Shown here: piece after piece, positions 20,150 through 31,493 of the stretch
How the letters are laid out: every line of letters starts with the position of its first letter
Position numbering within the stretch: the first letter of the stretch is position 1
Assembly (NCBI GenBank): GCA_026225945.1
Contig: JAMJFZ010002480.1
Location: forward strand, 27,161-91,160
Origin: Cricetomys ansorgei
Lineage: Eukaryota; Chordata; Mammalia; Rodentia; Nesomyidae
Direction: 5' to 3'
Length of the DNA stretch: 64,000 bases
Program-made: the position numbers and the translations under genes
The notes under the pieces: model-generated
What the model saw: the letters and a program-made list of their open reading frames with translations, nothing else
Database searches by the model: none
What the model was told of the DNA's origin: nothing

Positions 20150-20680
20150 CTGTTTGTTGGTTTATTCACTAAGTGTTTCCAGCACATCTGCTATATGTTG
20201 GACATTGTTCTTAGTTGCCAGAGATTCACTAATGAATAAAGGCAATAAGGTTGTGTTCTGTCTAGGGAAGACAGGCACTTAGTACAATAAACAAATAGAC
20301 ATTTGAACAGCAGGTGGGCTTATCTGCAATACAGGAATATTGAGAAAAGGGAGGGAGTGGTGGGCTGAATGGGGAGATAGCACTGGAGGAAAGCACAGGA
20401 GATCGTCGGGTGAGCCATGTAGGTCACAGGAGGCTGGAGGTCATGGAGCCATCAGCAGGTAGTAGATGATGCAGAGAAAGCTTCGGGTGGAGGGTGGGAC
20501 AGGCCAGCCAGCGTCTTACAAGATTTCCTTTGTGCTCCGAGACAGTGGAAAGCCAGTCCTGCAGGATTTTGAGAAGTGATTGATCATACTTTGACTTTAT
20601 CAGACTCACCCGTGTTGAGGCTGACTAATTTCGGGGAGTGGGTGGTTTGGATCTTGCTGTTGGAGCCAGTGAGACGTGGA
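20150..20680 (+). mobile_element. Ancient interspersed repeat (unnamed; same type as 15195-15575)
   Basis: 'ttattcactaagtgtttcca', 'tgctatatgttggacattgt', 'cttagtacaataaacaaata', 'gggtgagccatgtaggtcac' and 'gacagtggaaagccagtcct' keep the order of an old mammalian repeat that starts with an 'aatatttattgagcacctac'-like region. The class is uncertain. Confidence 0.45.
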
Positions 20681-23660
20681 TAGATCCCATCCTTAGGTAA
20701 GGCAGAGCCAACAAGAGAGGTCGAGTGTGGCACGAGAGAGTGGTGATGTGGGGAAGAAAGGCAGCCAAGCCAGCATGTGGGCCTCAGTAGCCAGACCGAA
20801 TCCTGGGCTGCCACCCGAGGCCAGACACTCAGTCGCAGAGGCGGGTCTCTGATCGACTCTCTGCCTGTGGATTGGCTCCCATTTCCCCACTCTTCAGAGT
20901 AGGTACATGGGAGTTTGAGCATTTTCCAGCCCCTCTTTCCCTCCAGAAAGCCAGTGGGAGGGGCCAGCTGTTGTCACCATGCCCATCTGTCATCCTGACC
21001 CTGGGCCTCAGATGGGATACATTTGCGTTCCCATGATTCATTCCCTGTCTCTCACTCTCCTCCCCCACACAGCCTCCCTCTCACTTCTTCACGCTGCTCC
21101 TCACGTTTCTCTCTCTTCCACCAGACCTAAAGTTGGGTGAGCCTGCTTTTCAGCCAAGTGGCAGAATACACCCGAGAAAAGTAACCAGAGAGGCCCCAGA
21201 GCGCTGTGGGTTCAGGGAACTTACGCCAAGTCCGTGGCCACAGAGTGGCACGGGTCACGCACCATCCTAAGGTTGATTTGTATTTGTTTCCAGAGTGAGT
21301 TGACGGATAGGCGATATAAGGAGACAGGCTTGGGTGTCCAGGGAGCAACCTGGGAAGTGGCAAGGAGCCCTCAGTTCTCTTCATCTGTTCAAGTTCTTGG
21401 TAGCAGCTCAGTCTTGCGGAGGGGAAGGAACTTTAGGCTGAGAGTCTGAAGACTTGGCACCGACTCCGTGTGATACATACCAAAATTCCCCATGTCCTCA
21501 TTCCTCTGTGAGCCCACGGGCAACACACGACCTGTGACCGCCAGTGTCTCTCCTTACTTCACAGCTCTGAAGTTTGGGACTCCATCCACGGATCACTGGA
21601 ATGAACTCATTTCCAAGTACAAGTACATCCTAGGAAACAGGAGCCATCTCCTCTTGCCTGGGGTTCATTGGTTCAGCTTTTGTCCAGTTCTACCTTCGGA
21701 AGCAGGCAGTTACACTAACCAGATGTCTTTGGTACCCAGGCAAGAATGGCAGTTTTATAGATTATTGGTGACAGGGGGCTTTTGTGATGATTAAATGGAT
21801 TAATAAGGAGAGTGCTGACCCACTGGCTGTGCGTCTATATGTGTCAGCCATCATCTTTACTATCCTTACTATGGGATGGGTCCTGTGGATGCTTTCTTCC
21901 TGCTAGTATGGGTTCCTCAGTCCCATCTTCACACCAGCCAGCAGTCCCGATGGCTCCTTTAGCTGGAGCCTCTTTCTGTTCAATCACACACGAGGATTCC
22001 TCTCTTTCAGCTTGACCTCAGAGTATAGAACCCACTTGGTAACTGGGGCAGAGTGGGTGAGATGAGGTAAACTGACCTTGACTGAGCAATACCAGGGCAA
22101 GGTGTGGTAAAGCTGGTGAACGTGCCTGGGGTCAGACTCCAGGAACCCGTGGGAAGCTCTGTTAGCTTGCCTTTTGACAAGCAATAAACTGTGAGTTCAC
22201 TTGAGTCACAGTTGCGGACACCCAGCATTTCAGAGCACGGCGGAGATGGGAGTTTGGCTGGTTGACTGCACTCCTTACTTCCCGGCAAATAGAGGGAAGC
22301 AAACTTCAGAGAGTGAAGCCTCTGGCTTGTTCACAGTGGGGTGACAATGGCTCCAAAGGCTTCTGGGTAGGGGATCAGCACCCCCGCACCTCTGGCTAGC
22401 CTGCCACTTGATCATGAGAAGAGCATCTGTCACCAAATCATTATGTGCTGGGTATGATGAGAACAACATCCTCTGAGGACTGAATGCATCACTTACAGGG
22501 ACACCCAGCTGTTCCCAAGTCTGTGGTGGCCCCATCCTTTCTCCTACACTCTCCACTCCGGATTTCTGACAATAGTCCACTAGAGGGAGCTATAGCCACT
22601 TTTCTTCCCAAAGGCATCATAGCCACTGCTGCCCCCTATTTAGCCATGGACCACTCCTGGTTGGAAGGACCAGCCAAATCCCTCCTGTAAAAATCTATGC
22701 TGGGCCCACAGTCTGTATAGACATTCAGCTGGGGCTATTAGGCTCTCTCCTTGGCACAGATGTGTCACAGCTTCCCTGATGTGGTGCAGCTGCCTGATGT
22801 TGCCCGTGACTAGTGACAAGCTGCCCCGAAGGGTGCCACGTGTCCTGGTGAACAAAGCTGCTCAGACATCCTGTGCAGATATGGGAGCAACTAGGGCCCC
22901 AAAGACTCCTCTTTCTGTCCCCTGGCCTGTGAAAGCAGGAATTTCCAGAGCCCTCATCTGTGGATTTTCCTTAACCCCCTGGGAGGGCCAAGGGAATAGC
23001 AGGAATCAGTATGACACTGTGGTAGAAATTCCACACAGAAGCTTTGTGGCCAGCGGACTTGGGTCCAGTTTGATCCGTGTAGGGAATTATCCCCAGGGAC
23101 TAGGAGATGACAAAGCAAAAAATCAAAAGCAGTTTTCCAGCTCAAATACCAGTGTTCACAGAGATTTTATGAGATCTAAACAGAATAAGAAGCAAGTTGA
23201 ATTATTTAGAACTTCTACCTGCTAACTGGACCTGAGTCAGGAAGGGTCTGAGAGAAAGGTGAACTTGGGAACAGCATTTACCCACCACCTCAGGGCCAGT
23301 CTTTAAGTCATGTCCTCAGTTTCCCCCTTTGTCAAGCAAGGAACTGAATCCAATGTCCCCAAGTTCCTTCTATAACAGATGTGTGTTTGATGGCTCATTT
23401 GTCACAAGCCCCCTGCTTTCTAAAATTTGGAACGGAGCATATTAACAGTGGTCCATACAAGGGCATCTTTTCAAAACACCAGCCCCTCATCTCCTGCTCT
23501 GTCTGGCTTTCTTCCCAGGCATGCTTAGTCTTTGCAAGCCGGTGCCCCTTAATGAGCTTTGAGCATGACATGCTAGGGACCAGATCTTCACTCTTCTTAA
23601 GTTCCAAGTGTCAATGTCTCAAAGATGCTTTGGTGGCCTAGCTTCCATCCCAAGCTATTT
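20681..23660. other. Long non-coding stretch, no assigned repeat
   Basis: Nearly 3 kb. A 148-codon plus-strand frame at 22779-23225 and others of 66-112 codons are present but overlap frames on the other strand and show no domain. A weak MIR-like core ('gtcatgtcctcagtttcccc') lies near 23308. Confidence 0.45.
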
Positions 23661-23679
23661 TTTTGTATGTTTGTTTGTT

Positions 23680-23822
23680 GTTTGGGTGTTTTTGAGACAA
23701 GGTCTCACTGTGTAGCACTGTCTGACCTGGAGCATGCTATATAGACCAGGCTGCTTCAAATTCACAGAAACTGGCCTGCTACTGCTTCTTGAGTGCTAAG
23801 ATCAAAGGTGCACATCTCTATG
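23680..23822 (-). mobile_element. B1 SINE, reverse orientation
   Basis: 'tttgagacaaggtctcactg', 'atatagaccaggctgcttca' and 'tgagtgctaagatcaaaggt' follow reversed B1 order, with a T/G-rich reversed tail. Confidence 0.85.
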
Positions 23823-23867
23823 AATCCTCCCCTCTCCCCTTAAAAATCTGAAACACCGTCTAATGTG

Positions 23868-24022
23868 TCCCATTTTGGCCTCAAATTCACTATGTAGCGA
23901 AGGATGGCCTTGAACTCCTGATCTTCCTACCCCTGTCTCTCCATGCACCACAATACCCAGTTTATGCAGTGTTAGTTTTTTGTGAAGCCTAGACAGACTA
24001 CCAACTGAGCTACATCCCCAGT
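23868..24022 (-). mobile_element. B1-ID composite (B4-like) SINE, reverse orientation
   Basis: 'ttggcctcaaattcactatg', 'ggatggccttgaactcctga' then 'gactaccaactgagctacat' and 'ccccagtctcc' show a B1-like part followed by a reversed ID-type end. Confidence 0.72.
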
Positions 24023-24287
24023 CTCCACAATGGGTTCTGAAGAACTGGAGGAGCAGGGTGAGGTCTGGAAGAAAGGATTCTCATCCTAATTGATGCATTG
24101 CTGGTAATTATTGATCGAGATAAGTATCTTCTTCCAGTTTTGTTTTGGTCAGCTCTTTAGTACTCACACAACGTTTCTGAAAGATAATAGGAACAGCATG
24201 CCAAGGACACCTGATCCGGGCTATCCTGTCCCATTCTTCATTGTGGATCAGAGTCATCTAGAGAATGTTTAAAAAGCAAATCCCTAC

Positions 24288-24375
24288 CTAAGCATGGACA
24301 GGCACATGCCTTTGAAATCCCAGAACACAAGGCCAGCCTGGGCTACCAAGCCAGATGTTATGACAGATAGACAAA
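24288..24375 (+). mobile_element. B1-like SINE fragment
   Basis: 'caggcacatgcctttgaaat', 'cccagaacacaaggccagcc' and 'tgggctaccaagccagatg' match a shortened B1; the middle is deleted. Confidence 0.6.
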
Positions 24376-24437
24376 GTGGATTCCTGTGCTTCAACTCCAA
24401 CAGTTGCTGGATCATCAGGTATCGGAAAGGTCTAATT

Positions 24438-24592
24438 TTTATTTTAGATAGGTTTCATGTAGCTCAGCTTGCCCTGGAACTCACTGGGGTTACAGGCCTG
24501 CAGCACCACTGCAGGTTTATGCGGTGCCAGGGATAGAATTCAGGGCTTTATGCATACACTCTGTCAACTGGAGCTACAACTCCAGCTAAGAA
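24438..24592 (-). mobile_element. B1-ID composite SINE, reverse orientation
   Basis: 'gtttcatgtagctcagcttg', 'ccctggaactcactggggtt' then 'ggatagaattcagggcttta' and 'ctggagctacaactccagct' show a reversed B1-like part plus a reversed ID-like end. Confidence 0.65.
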
Positions 24593-25390
24593 GGGTGGGA
24601 GAAGGAGTGTATCCTCCCCAGGCAAAGATCATTCTGCAGGGCAGGGGACTGATACTTTGTGCTATTAAACTTGGGACACAATGACGACCTTATGTCATTA
24701 GCATCAAGTTCAGTGACCTCTAAAATCATAACCTGGGGGTTTCTAAACTTATCGTCAACAGTCAACTTCATAGATGAACTGGTTGTTACTCTCCAAGGCA
24801 ACGGAGCCTGAACCACTGGTTCAGCGCCTAGGTCAGCGCTGCGAGTTTTGGCCACTAGAGGGCGACAAGGCTATTGCTTTACAGAGTTCAGCGGCTGAGC
24901 AGAGGAAAAGTACTGAGGCACGCTGAGCAAAGCCTTTGAGAACATCGGCAACGGGGCTCTCTGTTCCAGGGCCGCAGCACAGCACTGCAATCTGGATGTG
25001 CACAGATGCCATCAGGAACCACGGGCTTGGCGGGGACGGGAGGGGCTGTTTATTCCCTGAGTCGCTTGTTTTTCCTCCTGTTCCTCAAAGTGCCTTACAG
25101 CAATCCCGTTATGCAATGCGTGTCTGCTGGTATGAGAAGTAAGAAGGATGCTATGCTGATTTGGGCTGGGGAAAAGTGTGGGGTGTGTGTGTCGGGGGAG
25201 GGGCTTGTGAGAGATGCCAGGGCGCTTGGGCTGGACCAGAACATTTCGTGTCCAGGTGTGTGATGGAGGGTGCACAAGTCTGTCGCAGGACTGGCCAGTT
25301 GGAGGTCTGGGTATGTGCCCTTGGGGTGAGAAGGACCAGGGATTCTGTAGCGGAAAGGATTAAGTCAAACCTTGAGTTAAGAAGACAAAA
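24593..25390. other. Non-coding sequence, locally CpG-enriched
   Basis: No repeat is recognised. 24810-25060 carries clustered CpGs ('cagcgcctaggtcagcgctg', 'ttcagcggctgagcagagg'), too few to call an island. Overlapping open frames on both strands lack domains. Confidence 0.4.
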
Positions 25391-25392
25391 AG

Positions 25393-25540
25393 AGCCAGGC
25401 GGTAGTGGTGGTAGCACACCCCTTTACTCCCAGCACTCAGGAGGCAGAGGCAGGCGGATCTCTGTGAGTTCAAGGGCAGCCTGGTCTACAGAGTGAGTTC
25501 CAGGACAGCCAGAGTTACAACAGAAAAAGTCTGTCTGGAA
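25393..25540 (+). mobile_element. B1 SINE, well preserved
   Basis: 'gccaggcggtagtggtggta', 'tactcccagcactcaggagg', 'gcggatctctgtgagttcaa', 'agtgagttccaggacagcca' and 'gagttacaacagaaaaagtc' are all present in order. It shares the 'gttacaacag' subfamily variant. Confidence 0.93.
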
Positions 25541-25545
25541 AAACA

Positions 25546-25636
25546 AGAGGAGGAGGAGAAGAGGGAGGAGGAGGAGAAAAAGGAGAAGGAGGAGGGGGGG
25601 AGAAGGAGGACGGGGAGGGGGAGGAGGGGGAGGAGG
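25546..25636 (+). repeat. (GGA)n homopurine tract
   Basis: About 90 bases of A and G, mainly GGA/GAGGAG, with a single C near 25611. It continues directly from the B1 tail. A homopurine tract of this length can form H-DNA. Confidence 0.93.
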
Positions 25637-25846
25637 ATATAAATGAGCCAGATGGTAGTTTACCTGCCTTGAATTTGCAAAGGCTCATGGTCCACAAACC
25701 ATTACTTAATCCTCATTCAACTTATCATCCCTCAGCTCATCACTTTAGAGGCTGCCCACACCTTGAGCACCACCAGGACAAAGGAACTGATCCAGATTCT
25801 GTGACCAGGCACTGGCTGCTCAGTTTCCGTGACACTCCATCTCTTT

Positions 25847-26112
25847 CAGCCCCGTCTTCTCCACACGGGCTGATATCGGTTGCCCAGCTCTTTCCCTTCC
25901 ACAGGAGCATGGTGTACTCAGTCCTCCGGCCTCCACACGTGCACGGTATGTATGGTGTACGCAGTTCTCTCCCCTCCACGTGACCGGCCAGCGCTCGCTC
26001 AGCCCTCTCCTCTCCACGTGAGCACTTGGCACATGCGCATACTCAGCCCTCTCCTTTCTATATGAACATTCCGCACTCAGCCCTCTCCTCACCACCTGAG
26101 CGTGTGTGAGCA
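25847..26112 (+). repeat. Degenerate minisatellite, seven units of 34-44 bp
   Basis: Unit starts, each at a 'cag(c/t)(c/t)ct'-type motif, are 25847, 25885, 25919, 25962, 26000, 26044 and 26078. The shared core is 'cagccctctcctctccacgt' with 'gagca' after it. Spacing varies (38, 34, 43, 38, 44, 34, about 35). On the minus strand a 105-codon frame (25820-26137) stays open across all units, giving diverged repeats of a 'HVERRGLS'-like peptide. I infer a repeat array and not a gene. Confidence 0.82.
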
Positions 26113-26611
26113 TTGTAAACGGCATCGTATTCCTCAAGGTATTTCAAAGCAGCTCTTACTTCAGTCGCTGAGAAGCCCCCTGCTTCTTCTAGGCAGGACA
26201 ATGGCCATCCTCTGACTTCAGAGAGACTATAGCAACGAGTCCAGGCAGCCCTGGGACACGTGGGGCTCTGATTCATCTGAGGGACAAATTTCACCACATA
26301 CATATGTGCACTTGTACAACCTCTAGGACACATTATGGGAACGAGGATCAGCTGGAAGAATTTAGTTGGGGACTTGATGCACATTTCCCAGGTGCACCAG
26401 TGGTTTTTCCTAAGGGAGAACCTCTAGTACTGTTTAGTTAGCTTATAAGCATGCCCCGGAGACTGACACGTGCAAAGCACATGCTGACAGTGTCTGGTAG
26501 CTAAACAGTGGCCAGAGCCTGTCTGATGCGGACACAGCCAGCTGTTTCTCCAGACTACCCTGAAGACTGCCCACAGAAGGAAATGGGAAGACTCTTTTAA
26601 ATGGTCTAAGT
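26113..26611. other. Non-coding sequence, nothing recognised
   Basis: No repeat or gene is supported. Confidence 0.5.
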
Positions 26612-26868
26612 AGAGATGTATGTGTATGTGTTAGAATACAAGTATATGAGTGTACATGTGTGTGTGCATAAGAATGTGTATGTGTCGTATGTTGAGTATG
26701 AGTGTATGGTACATACGTGTGTATGTGTGTGTGTACGAGTGCTTGTGTAGTATGTATGTGCATGTGTGCACTATGCAGATGTATACATAGTGTGTCTGTT
26801 AACATGTGAGTGGTATGTTTGTGCATGTGTGTGGTGTGTGGGTGTGTGCATGTCTTTGTGTGTGTGCA
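26612..26868 (+). repeat. Long imperfect (TG/TATG)n region
   Basis: About 250 bases dominated by TGTG, TATG and TGTA steps. A His/Thr-rich 189-codon minus-strand frame (26443-27012) is largely this repeat read backwards. Confidence 0.9.
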
Positions 26869-27174
26869 TGACTTACTTGCTTTCCCCTCAAACACACCCT
26901 CTTTGGCAAGTAAGAGCACATCCCCATGTAGTTCTCTCATCCCCTCAATATCTCTCCTCGGCACAAGCTGCAGAAAGAATCTTGCACAAAAGACTGTGGT
27001 TACCCCCATCATGTATCCACGGCCTGGATAGGAACTTGGCTTTCCTAGAGTCCATTTTCTAAGGGTCTCTCACTCCTGCTGAGTGTAAAGTTCCTCACTT
27101 CCTCTGATTGCTGCTGGATAGCATGCTCTTTCCTATGGCTCCCCCAGACATGAATATTTGGGAATTCCCTAGGG
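26869..27174. other. Non-coding sequence, nothing recognised
   Basis: No repeat or gene is supported. Confidence 0.5.
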
Positions 27175-27391
27175 TAGGGTTCTCAACCTATGGGTCACGA
27201 CCCTTTCAGAGGTCAAACAACCTTTTCACAGGGGTCCTAAGACCATTTGTATATCAGATTATTTACATTACGATTTATAGAAGTAGCAAAATTGTAGTTA
27301 TAAAGTAGCAACAAGAATAATTTTGTGGTTGGGGTCACCACATGAAGAACTGTATTAAAGGTCACAGCGTTAGGAAAGCTGAGAACCACTG
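27175..27391 (+). mobile_element. Non-autonomous hAT-Charlie-type element (URR1-like)
   Basis: Left end 'gggttctcaacctatgggtc', right end 'aagctgagaaccactg': imperfect terminal inverted repeats. The interior 'aagtagcaaaattgtagtta' and 'ggttggggtcaccacatgaa' matches the element at 14700-14915 in reverse complement. It is a defective element with no coding capacity. Confidence 0.85.
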
Positions 27392-28961
27392 CGTAAGGGT
27401 GCGCCTTATACTTAGGTCTCATCCCACAAGGCTCCCATCAGCCACTTGGGAATCTCCTGCTGCTCTGAGCCTTGTCTTGATCACTGCCTGGCTGCTTGGA
27501 TCAGGACGGAATCAATGACCAGAACCCAGAGAACAGCAAGAGGTGTTTGACAGATCGCTTGCCTTCCATCCTTACTGTCCCTGTCCTTGAAGGAACCCTG
27601 CCCCCTGCTCTCCTGTGCAGCCTTCTCCGCGCTGCAACTGGCCCGGAACATCAGAGTCAGGAAAGTCACTGCTCCAATTGAATTTTGCTGCAGTTTCTTT
27701 TTCTTTCTTTTTTTCCCTCCCCTAGATGCTGAGAGCTATTTTTAGTCAGGGACTTTTTTTTTTTTTTAAAGGGGATCCACAACCTATTTTTAAAGCCATT
27801 ACGGAGGCCAAATTACCAAGTGTTCCTCATGGGGATTTGGGAGAGCAAAGTGGGAGAGACTGGGGCAATGGGTAGGGTTACCTGCCTGCAGATGAGGAGC
27901 GTTCAGGAGAGGCTTAGGAAGGTGGGACGAGATGGATCTCACATTGATCAGGATCAGGATGCTTTCACACAGTGCACAGGAAGAACCTACTCTGCCCCTG
28001 CCTCAAGCTACCAAGTCTTCAGAGGAATAGACACCTCCACCCCAGCAGCAAGATGACACCACCACGGGCCCAGTTTATCACATTGTCTTTCTTTCCCTGA
28101 GTGTCTTTACTTTAGTTCTTCTTCCTATGGCCTGGCTGTGTGTGTTGTGCATGAAGTCAACCCTGAGCAGGCAGAGCTAAAGCCCTGAGTGAGGAGGTGG
28201 CCCAAGGTATGCTGACCAAGGTACGTGGGGACTGCAACATGGCAGGAAGAAGGTCTCCAGCTTTAGAGAAGGGAGAGAGGCAGAAAAATGAGGCCTGGGT
28301 ACCCCACAGAATGGTGGCATGATGTCCTTAGAGCTGTCTTCTATGTCCCCCTGAGCCTGCCACTCCAATGGCTATGAAATACGGAAGCAGGATCCATAGG
28401 ACTTGGGTGAAGCTGGTAGGCAGCAGGGCCTGAACAGAAATGTCTAGATGGTAAGTGTTTTAGACTGAACCCAAGACCTGCTTGACTCTGCTTTCACGTG
28501 AATGGACAGAGGGGATGTCCTGGCTGGCAGCCTGGCAGCTACCTAACCGGTCGGCCTCACCTGACCTTCCTTCCTCTCTCCTCATGCAATTCAGATCCTG
28601 GAGCCATGTCTTCCCTGAAACTGACCAGGGTTTCTGCTGCCACCCTGTTCCTCCAGTTCTGCTGCCAACCTCTAGTAGAGCCAAGGAGTGAGGAGAAAGG
28701 GAGATGGAAATGGGGACCTCCATAAGGACAGGGGACGGCCACTTCTCACCCCCTTGATAATGAAACTCAGTCGCCCACAAAGTATTCTTTCCCCTTTAAT
28801 AATATGTAGAATGCCTATCTTTTATTCCCATCACCAGAAGAGAGAAAGCCTATGAGTCTGGGGATGTCTCTAAGGACAAAGTGGCCACTGAGCTGTATCT
28901 ACATGGAGAGAGTCCTAGGAACCATGAGCAAGATTTCTTAAAACAATACCATCCTCATGAC
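27392..28961. other. Non-coding sequence; poly(T) at 27754-27767
   Basis: About 1.6 kb with a T-run and no repeat family recognised. Open frames of 60-106 codons are scattered on both strands without domains. Confidence 0.45.
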
Positions 28962-29230
28962 TGGAGGGATGACTCAGCAGTTAACAGTGCTCGTTCATCC
29001 TGAGGACTGGGGTCCGGATCCCTGTACTTGTGTAGTAAGTTAGCCATCCTTGCAAATGCCTGCGATTCCAGCCCCAAGGAGGGTAGAGGATCCCTGGGGC
29101 TTGCTATCATCTAGCCAACCCAGACTTGAGCCTTAGATTCAGGAAGAGGCTCTGCCTCAGAAGAATAGAGAGTTATGGAAGAGGACACCCAATGTGTCCC
29201 TGTGCACAAATATGTGTGCATGTGTACCTG
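28962..29230 (+). mobile_element. B3-type SINE (B2 superfamily)
   Basis: 'actggagggatgactcagca', 'tccggatccctgtacttgtg', 'aaatgcctgcgattccagcc' and 'gaggctctgcctcagaagaa' follow the order of a long B3-type element ending in CA repeats. Confidence 0.78.
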
Positions 29231-29239
29231 TGTGTACGT

Positions 29240-29279
<40 letters not shown>
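29231..29279 (+). repeat. (CA)n microsatellite
   Basis: A GT-to-CA switch at 'gtgtacgtgtac' and then about 19 perfect CA units. It is the tail of the B3-type SINE. Confidence 0.95.
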
Positions 29280-29283
<4 letters not shown>

Positions 29284-29925
29284 TAAAAACAGATCTTTAA
29301 AACATCATCTTCAAGACTAACAACAGTCAGTCCCCAGACCACAACAGGCGGATAAAATGTCAGCTCTGTCCTCCGGCAGTGGGCTGTCTGGGCCTGCCCT
29401 TTTCTCCAACCTCCCCTTTCCTTCCAGTGAAACCTTTCCCTGGGAGTCCCTTCTGCGTGTCTCCATTTTTATTTCTTTCATGACTGGGATGGAAGTTCCT
29501 TTATCTCACACTGAAGGAGGCAGGGAGAGGGGGAGGCTTGCATTCTGACCCACCAGCAGACTGTCACACGGCCCCTCAGACCAGCACAGGCTGGCGGTGC
29601 TGCGTGGGCCTGTGGTGTTGGCAGGATCCCTGGATGAAGTGGTTCTCCTGTGGTGGAGCTAGCCTGGAGACCAGCACTGCCGGGACTGTGCATGGCTGGG
29701 GCAGCCTGGCCTCCCAGCCTCCATCAGCAGGTCTGTGTGTGTGTGTGGGGGGGAATCCAGAGCCCTGTGTCTTCCAAAAGATATTCTTACCCTGTCATTC
29801 CCAGTCCCTACAAGTGTCTGTTCAAGCCCATGGCTATCCTAGCCACACTTCTTATTTCTTGCTCCCATCAGTGTCTGAAGGACTCCTGGACGCCAGGACC
29901 CTTGACTCACACTCTGGACACTCAC
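29280..29925. other. Non-coding sequence, nothing recognised
   Basis: Part of a 221-codon plus-strand open frame (29538-30203). A second plus-strand frame of 138 codons overlaps it, neither has a domain, and both cross the 20-bp minisatellite. Confidence 0.45.
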
Positions 29926-30003
29926 CCACACTCTATATTCTCCTCCCACACTCTACATTCTCCTCCCACACTCTACTTCCACCCCACACTCTGGAATTTC
30001 ATC
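29926..30003 (+). repeat. Minisatellite, four units of about 20 bp
   Basis: Units at 29926-29945, 29946-29965, 29966-29983 and 29984-30003 share 'ccacactcta' plus 'cattctcctc'. The first two units differ at one base. Confidence 0.9.
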
Positions 30004-30704
30004 CCATTCCAAGGACTCCTGTCCCACAGTCTAGACTCCCATTTCCGGGACATTCCGACTTACTGATGGGCACTGTAAGGTGGCGTCTCCTCCCTTGCCT
30101 GCCCTCTCCAAGTTCCTCGCCATATGTGGTCTCTCCACTCATGGTGTCTCACTGTCTTCGAACGTCCCACGTGGAAAGGGATTTTTGTCTATTTTGGTCA
30201 TAAATCGATATGACTGTGCCTAGCCCATTGTCGCCTAGACGTATTAAGCACTAAATCTGTAGGGTAATTGTTGAATGGGTAGATAAAAGTAAAATGCATG
30301 ATGCCATGAGCGACCCTAGCAGACATTTCTTTTTTTCTGGCCCTTGAAGTAGACCCTGGCCAAGTGGAGATTCAGGGAGGAGATGGTGCGGTGAAGTCTG
30401 TATTTGGTTTGGTCCCTTCTCTTGGCAAACAACTCCCAGCCAACCCTGGACTCTCTGAAGCAGTTCTGCAGCTTTGTATGCTAGTGAAAACACTTTTGGC
30501 TCATCTTGGCTTCAGAGTGGAGGATGGCTATAGGAAAATCAAAGCAAGATTCCCAGTAGTAACAGTAGAGACTGCAGCCCACCGGACTCAAGATTGCTGG
30601 TCACCACGTTCCAATGAAGATGTCACTCCTGCTGATGTTACAAGGCTTCCTTAAAACCCTGAAGGGAAATGCAGAAGCCACCTCTTCTGGATAAGTGTAG
30701 CTAC
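30004..30704. other. Non-coding sequence, nothing recognised
   Basis: No repeat or gene is supported. L1 sequence may begin somewhere before 30705, but nothing is readable. Confidence 0.45.
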
Positions 30705-31250
30705 CACCGCATAGCAGAGCATCCTCCCTTGACAGCAAATGGAGACAGTCACAGAAAACTACAGCTGGACACAATGCAGAGATCACGGACCAGGGGCAGA
30801 TCAGCCCCAGTGGATATCCACAGTCTCCCGTGGATCAGTCTGTCTCAGAAATGGTTGCAGAAACAGGACTGAAAAATAGCAGTGGGTGTGTTAATGTGGA
30901 AGAGGGGGCATTTCACAAGACTCCTACCCCTAGATAAAGAACTACTGCTGGAAGAAGGAAAAGTAGCCTTTCCAGTGGTTGAGATTTCTTAATGGTTGTC
31001 TGATGCAGAGTGGTTAGCCTTGAAACCATAAACATTCAAACAACAAAAATAGACTCAGCAGGATAGACGCGCATGTGTGTGTGTGTGTATTTGTATACAT
31101 AGATACATACATGTGTGTTCATGTGTAACAAATACAACAAAAGAAAATGAAGTTAGCCACTTGAGGGCATGGGTGGGGTAAGAGGGAGGGTAACTAGGAG
31201 GGGCTGGAGGGGGGAGGGATGGGGGAATAACACAATTCTATTTCAGTTAA
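30705..31250 (+). mobile_element. Rodent L1 3' UTR, 5'-truncated insertion
   Basis: 'agcaaatggagacagtcaca', 'gacacaatgcagagatcacg', 'ccctagataaagaactactg', 'aatagactcagcaggataga' and a G-rich polypurine stretch 'ggaggggggagggatggggg' are the successive landmarks of a rodent L1 3' UTR, including its TG-repeat block at 31075-31088. It is homologous to 60430-61185. No ORF2 part is present. Confidence 0.8.
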
Positions 31251-31253
31251 AAC

Positions 31254-31390
31254 ACACCGGGTGGTGGTGAGTGCCTTTAATCCAGCACTTGGGAGGAAGA
31301 AGCAGGTAGGTCTCTGTGAGTTTGAGGCCAGCCTGGGCTACAGAGTGAGTTCTAGGATAGCCAGAGTTACAATGGATAAATCCTGTCTCA

Positions 31391-31395
<5 letters not shown>
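31254..31395 (+). mobile_element. B1 SINE
   Basis: 'ggtggtggtgagtgccttta', 'ggtaggtctctgtgagtttg', 'aggccagcctgggctacaga' and 'atcctgtctcaaaaaacaaa' are in order. It starts within a few bases of the L1 3' end. Confidence 0.92.
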
Positions 31396-31424
<29 letters not shown>

Positions 31425-31441
31425 TAACAAAAGCCCCCCAA

Positions 31442-31472
<31 letters not shown>
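31390..31472 (+). repeat. A-rich (AAAAC)n followed by (CA)n
   Basis: The B1 tail has become an AAAAC-type repeat (31390-31432), followed by a pure CA array at 31446-31472. Confidence 0.93.
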
Positions 31473-31493
31473 GCAAACACACTTCCAAAGGGA

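Noticed and set aside
24810..25060. Second CpG island
   Set aside because: CpGs cluster, but the segment is short and the count is too low to meet island criteria by eye.
26443..27012. 189-codon minus-strand open frame
   Set aside because: Its central His/Thr run is the TG/TATG repeat at 26612-26868 read backwards.
29538..30203. 221-codon plus-strand open frame as a gene
   Set aside because: It crosses a 20-bp minisatellite, overlaps a second frame of 138 codons on the same strand, and has no recognisable domain or splice context.
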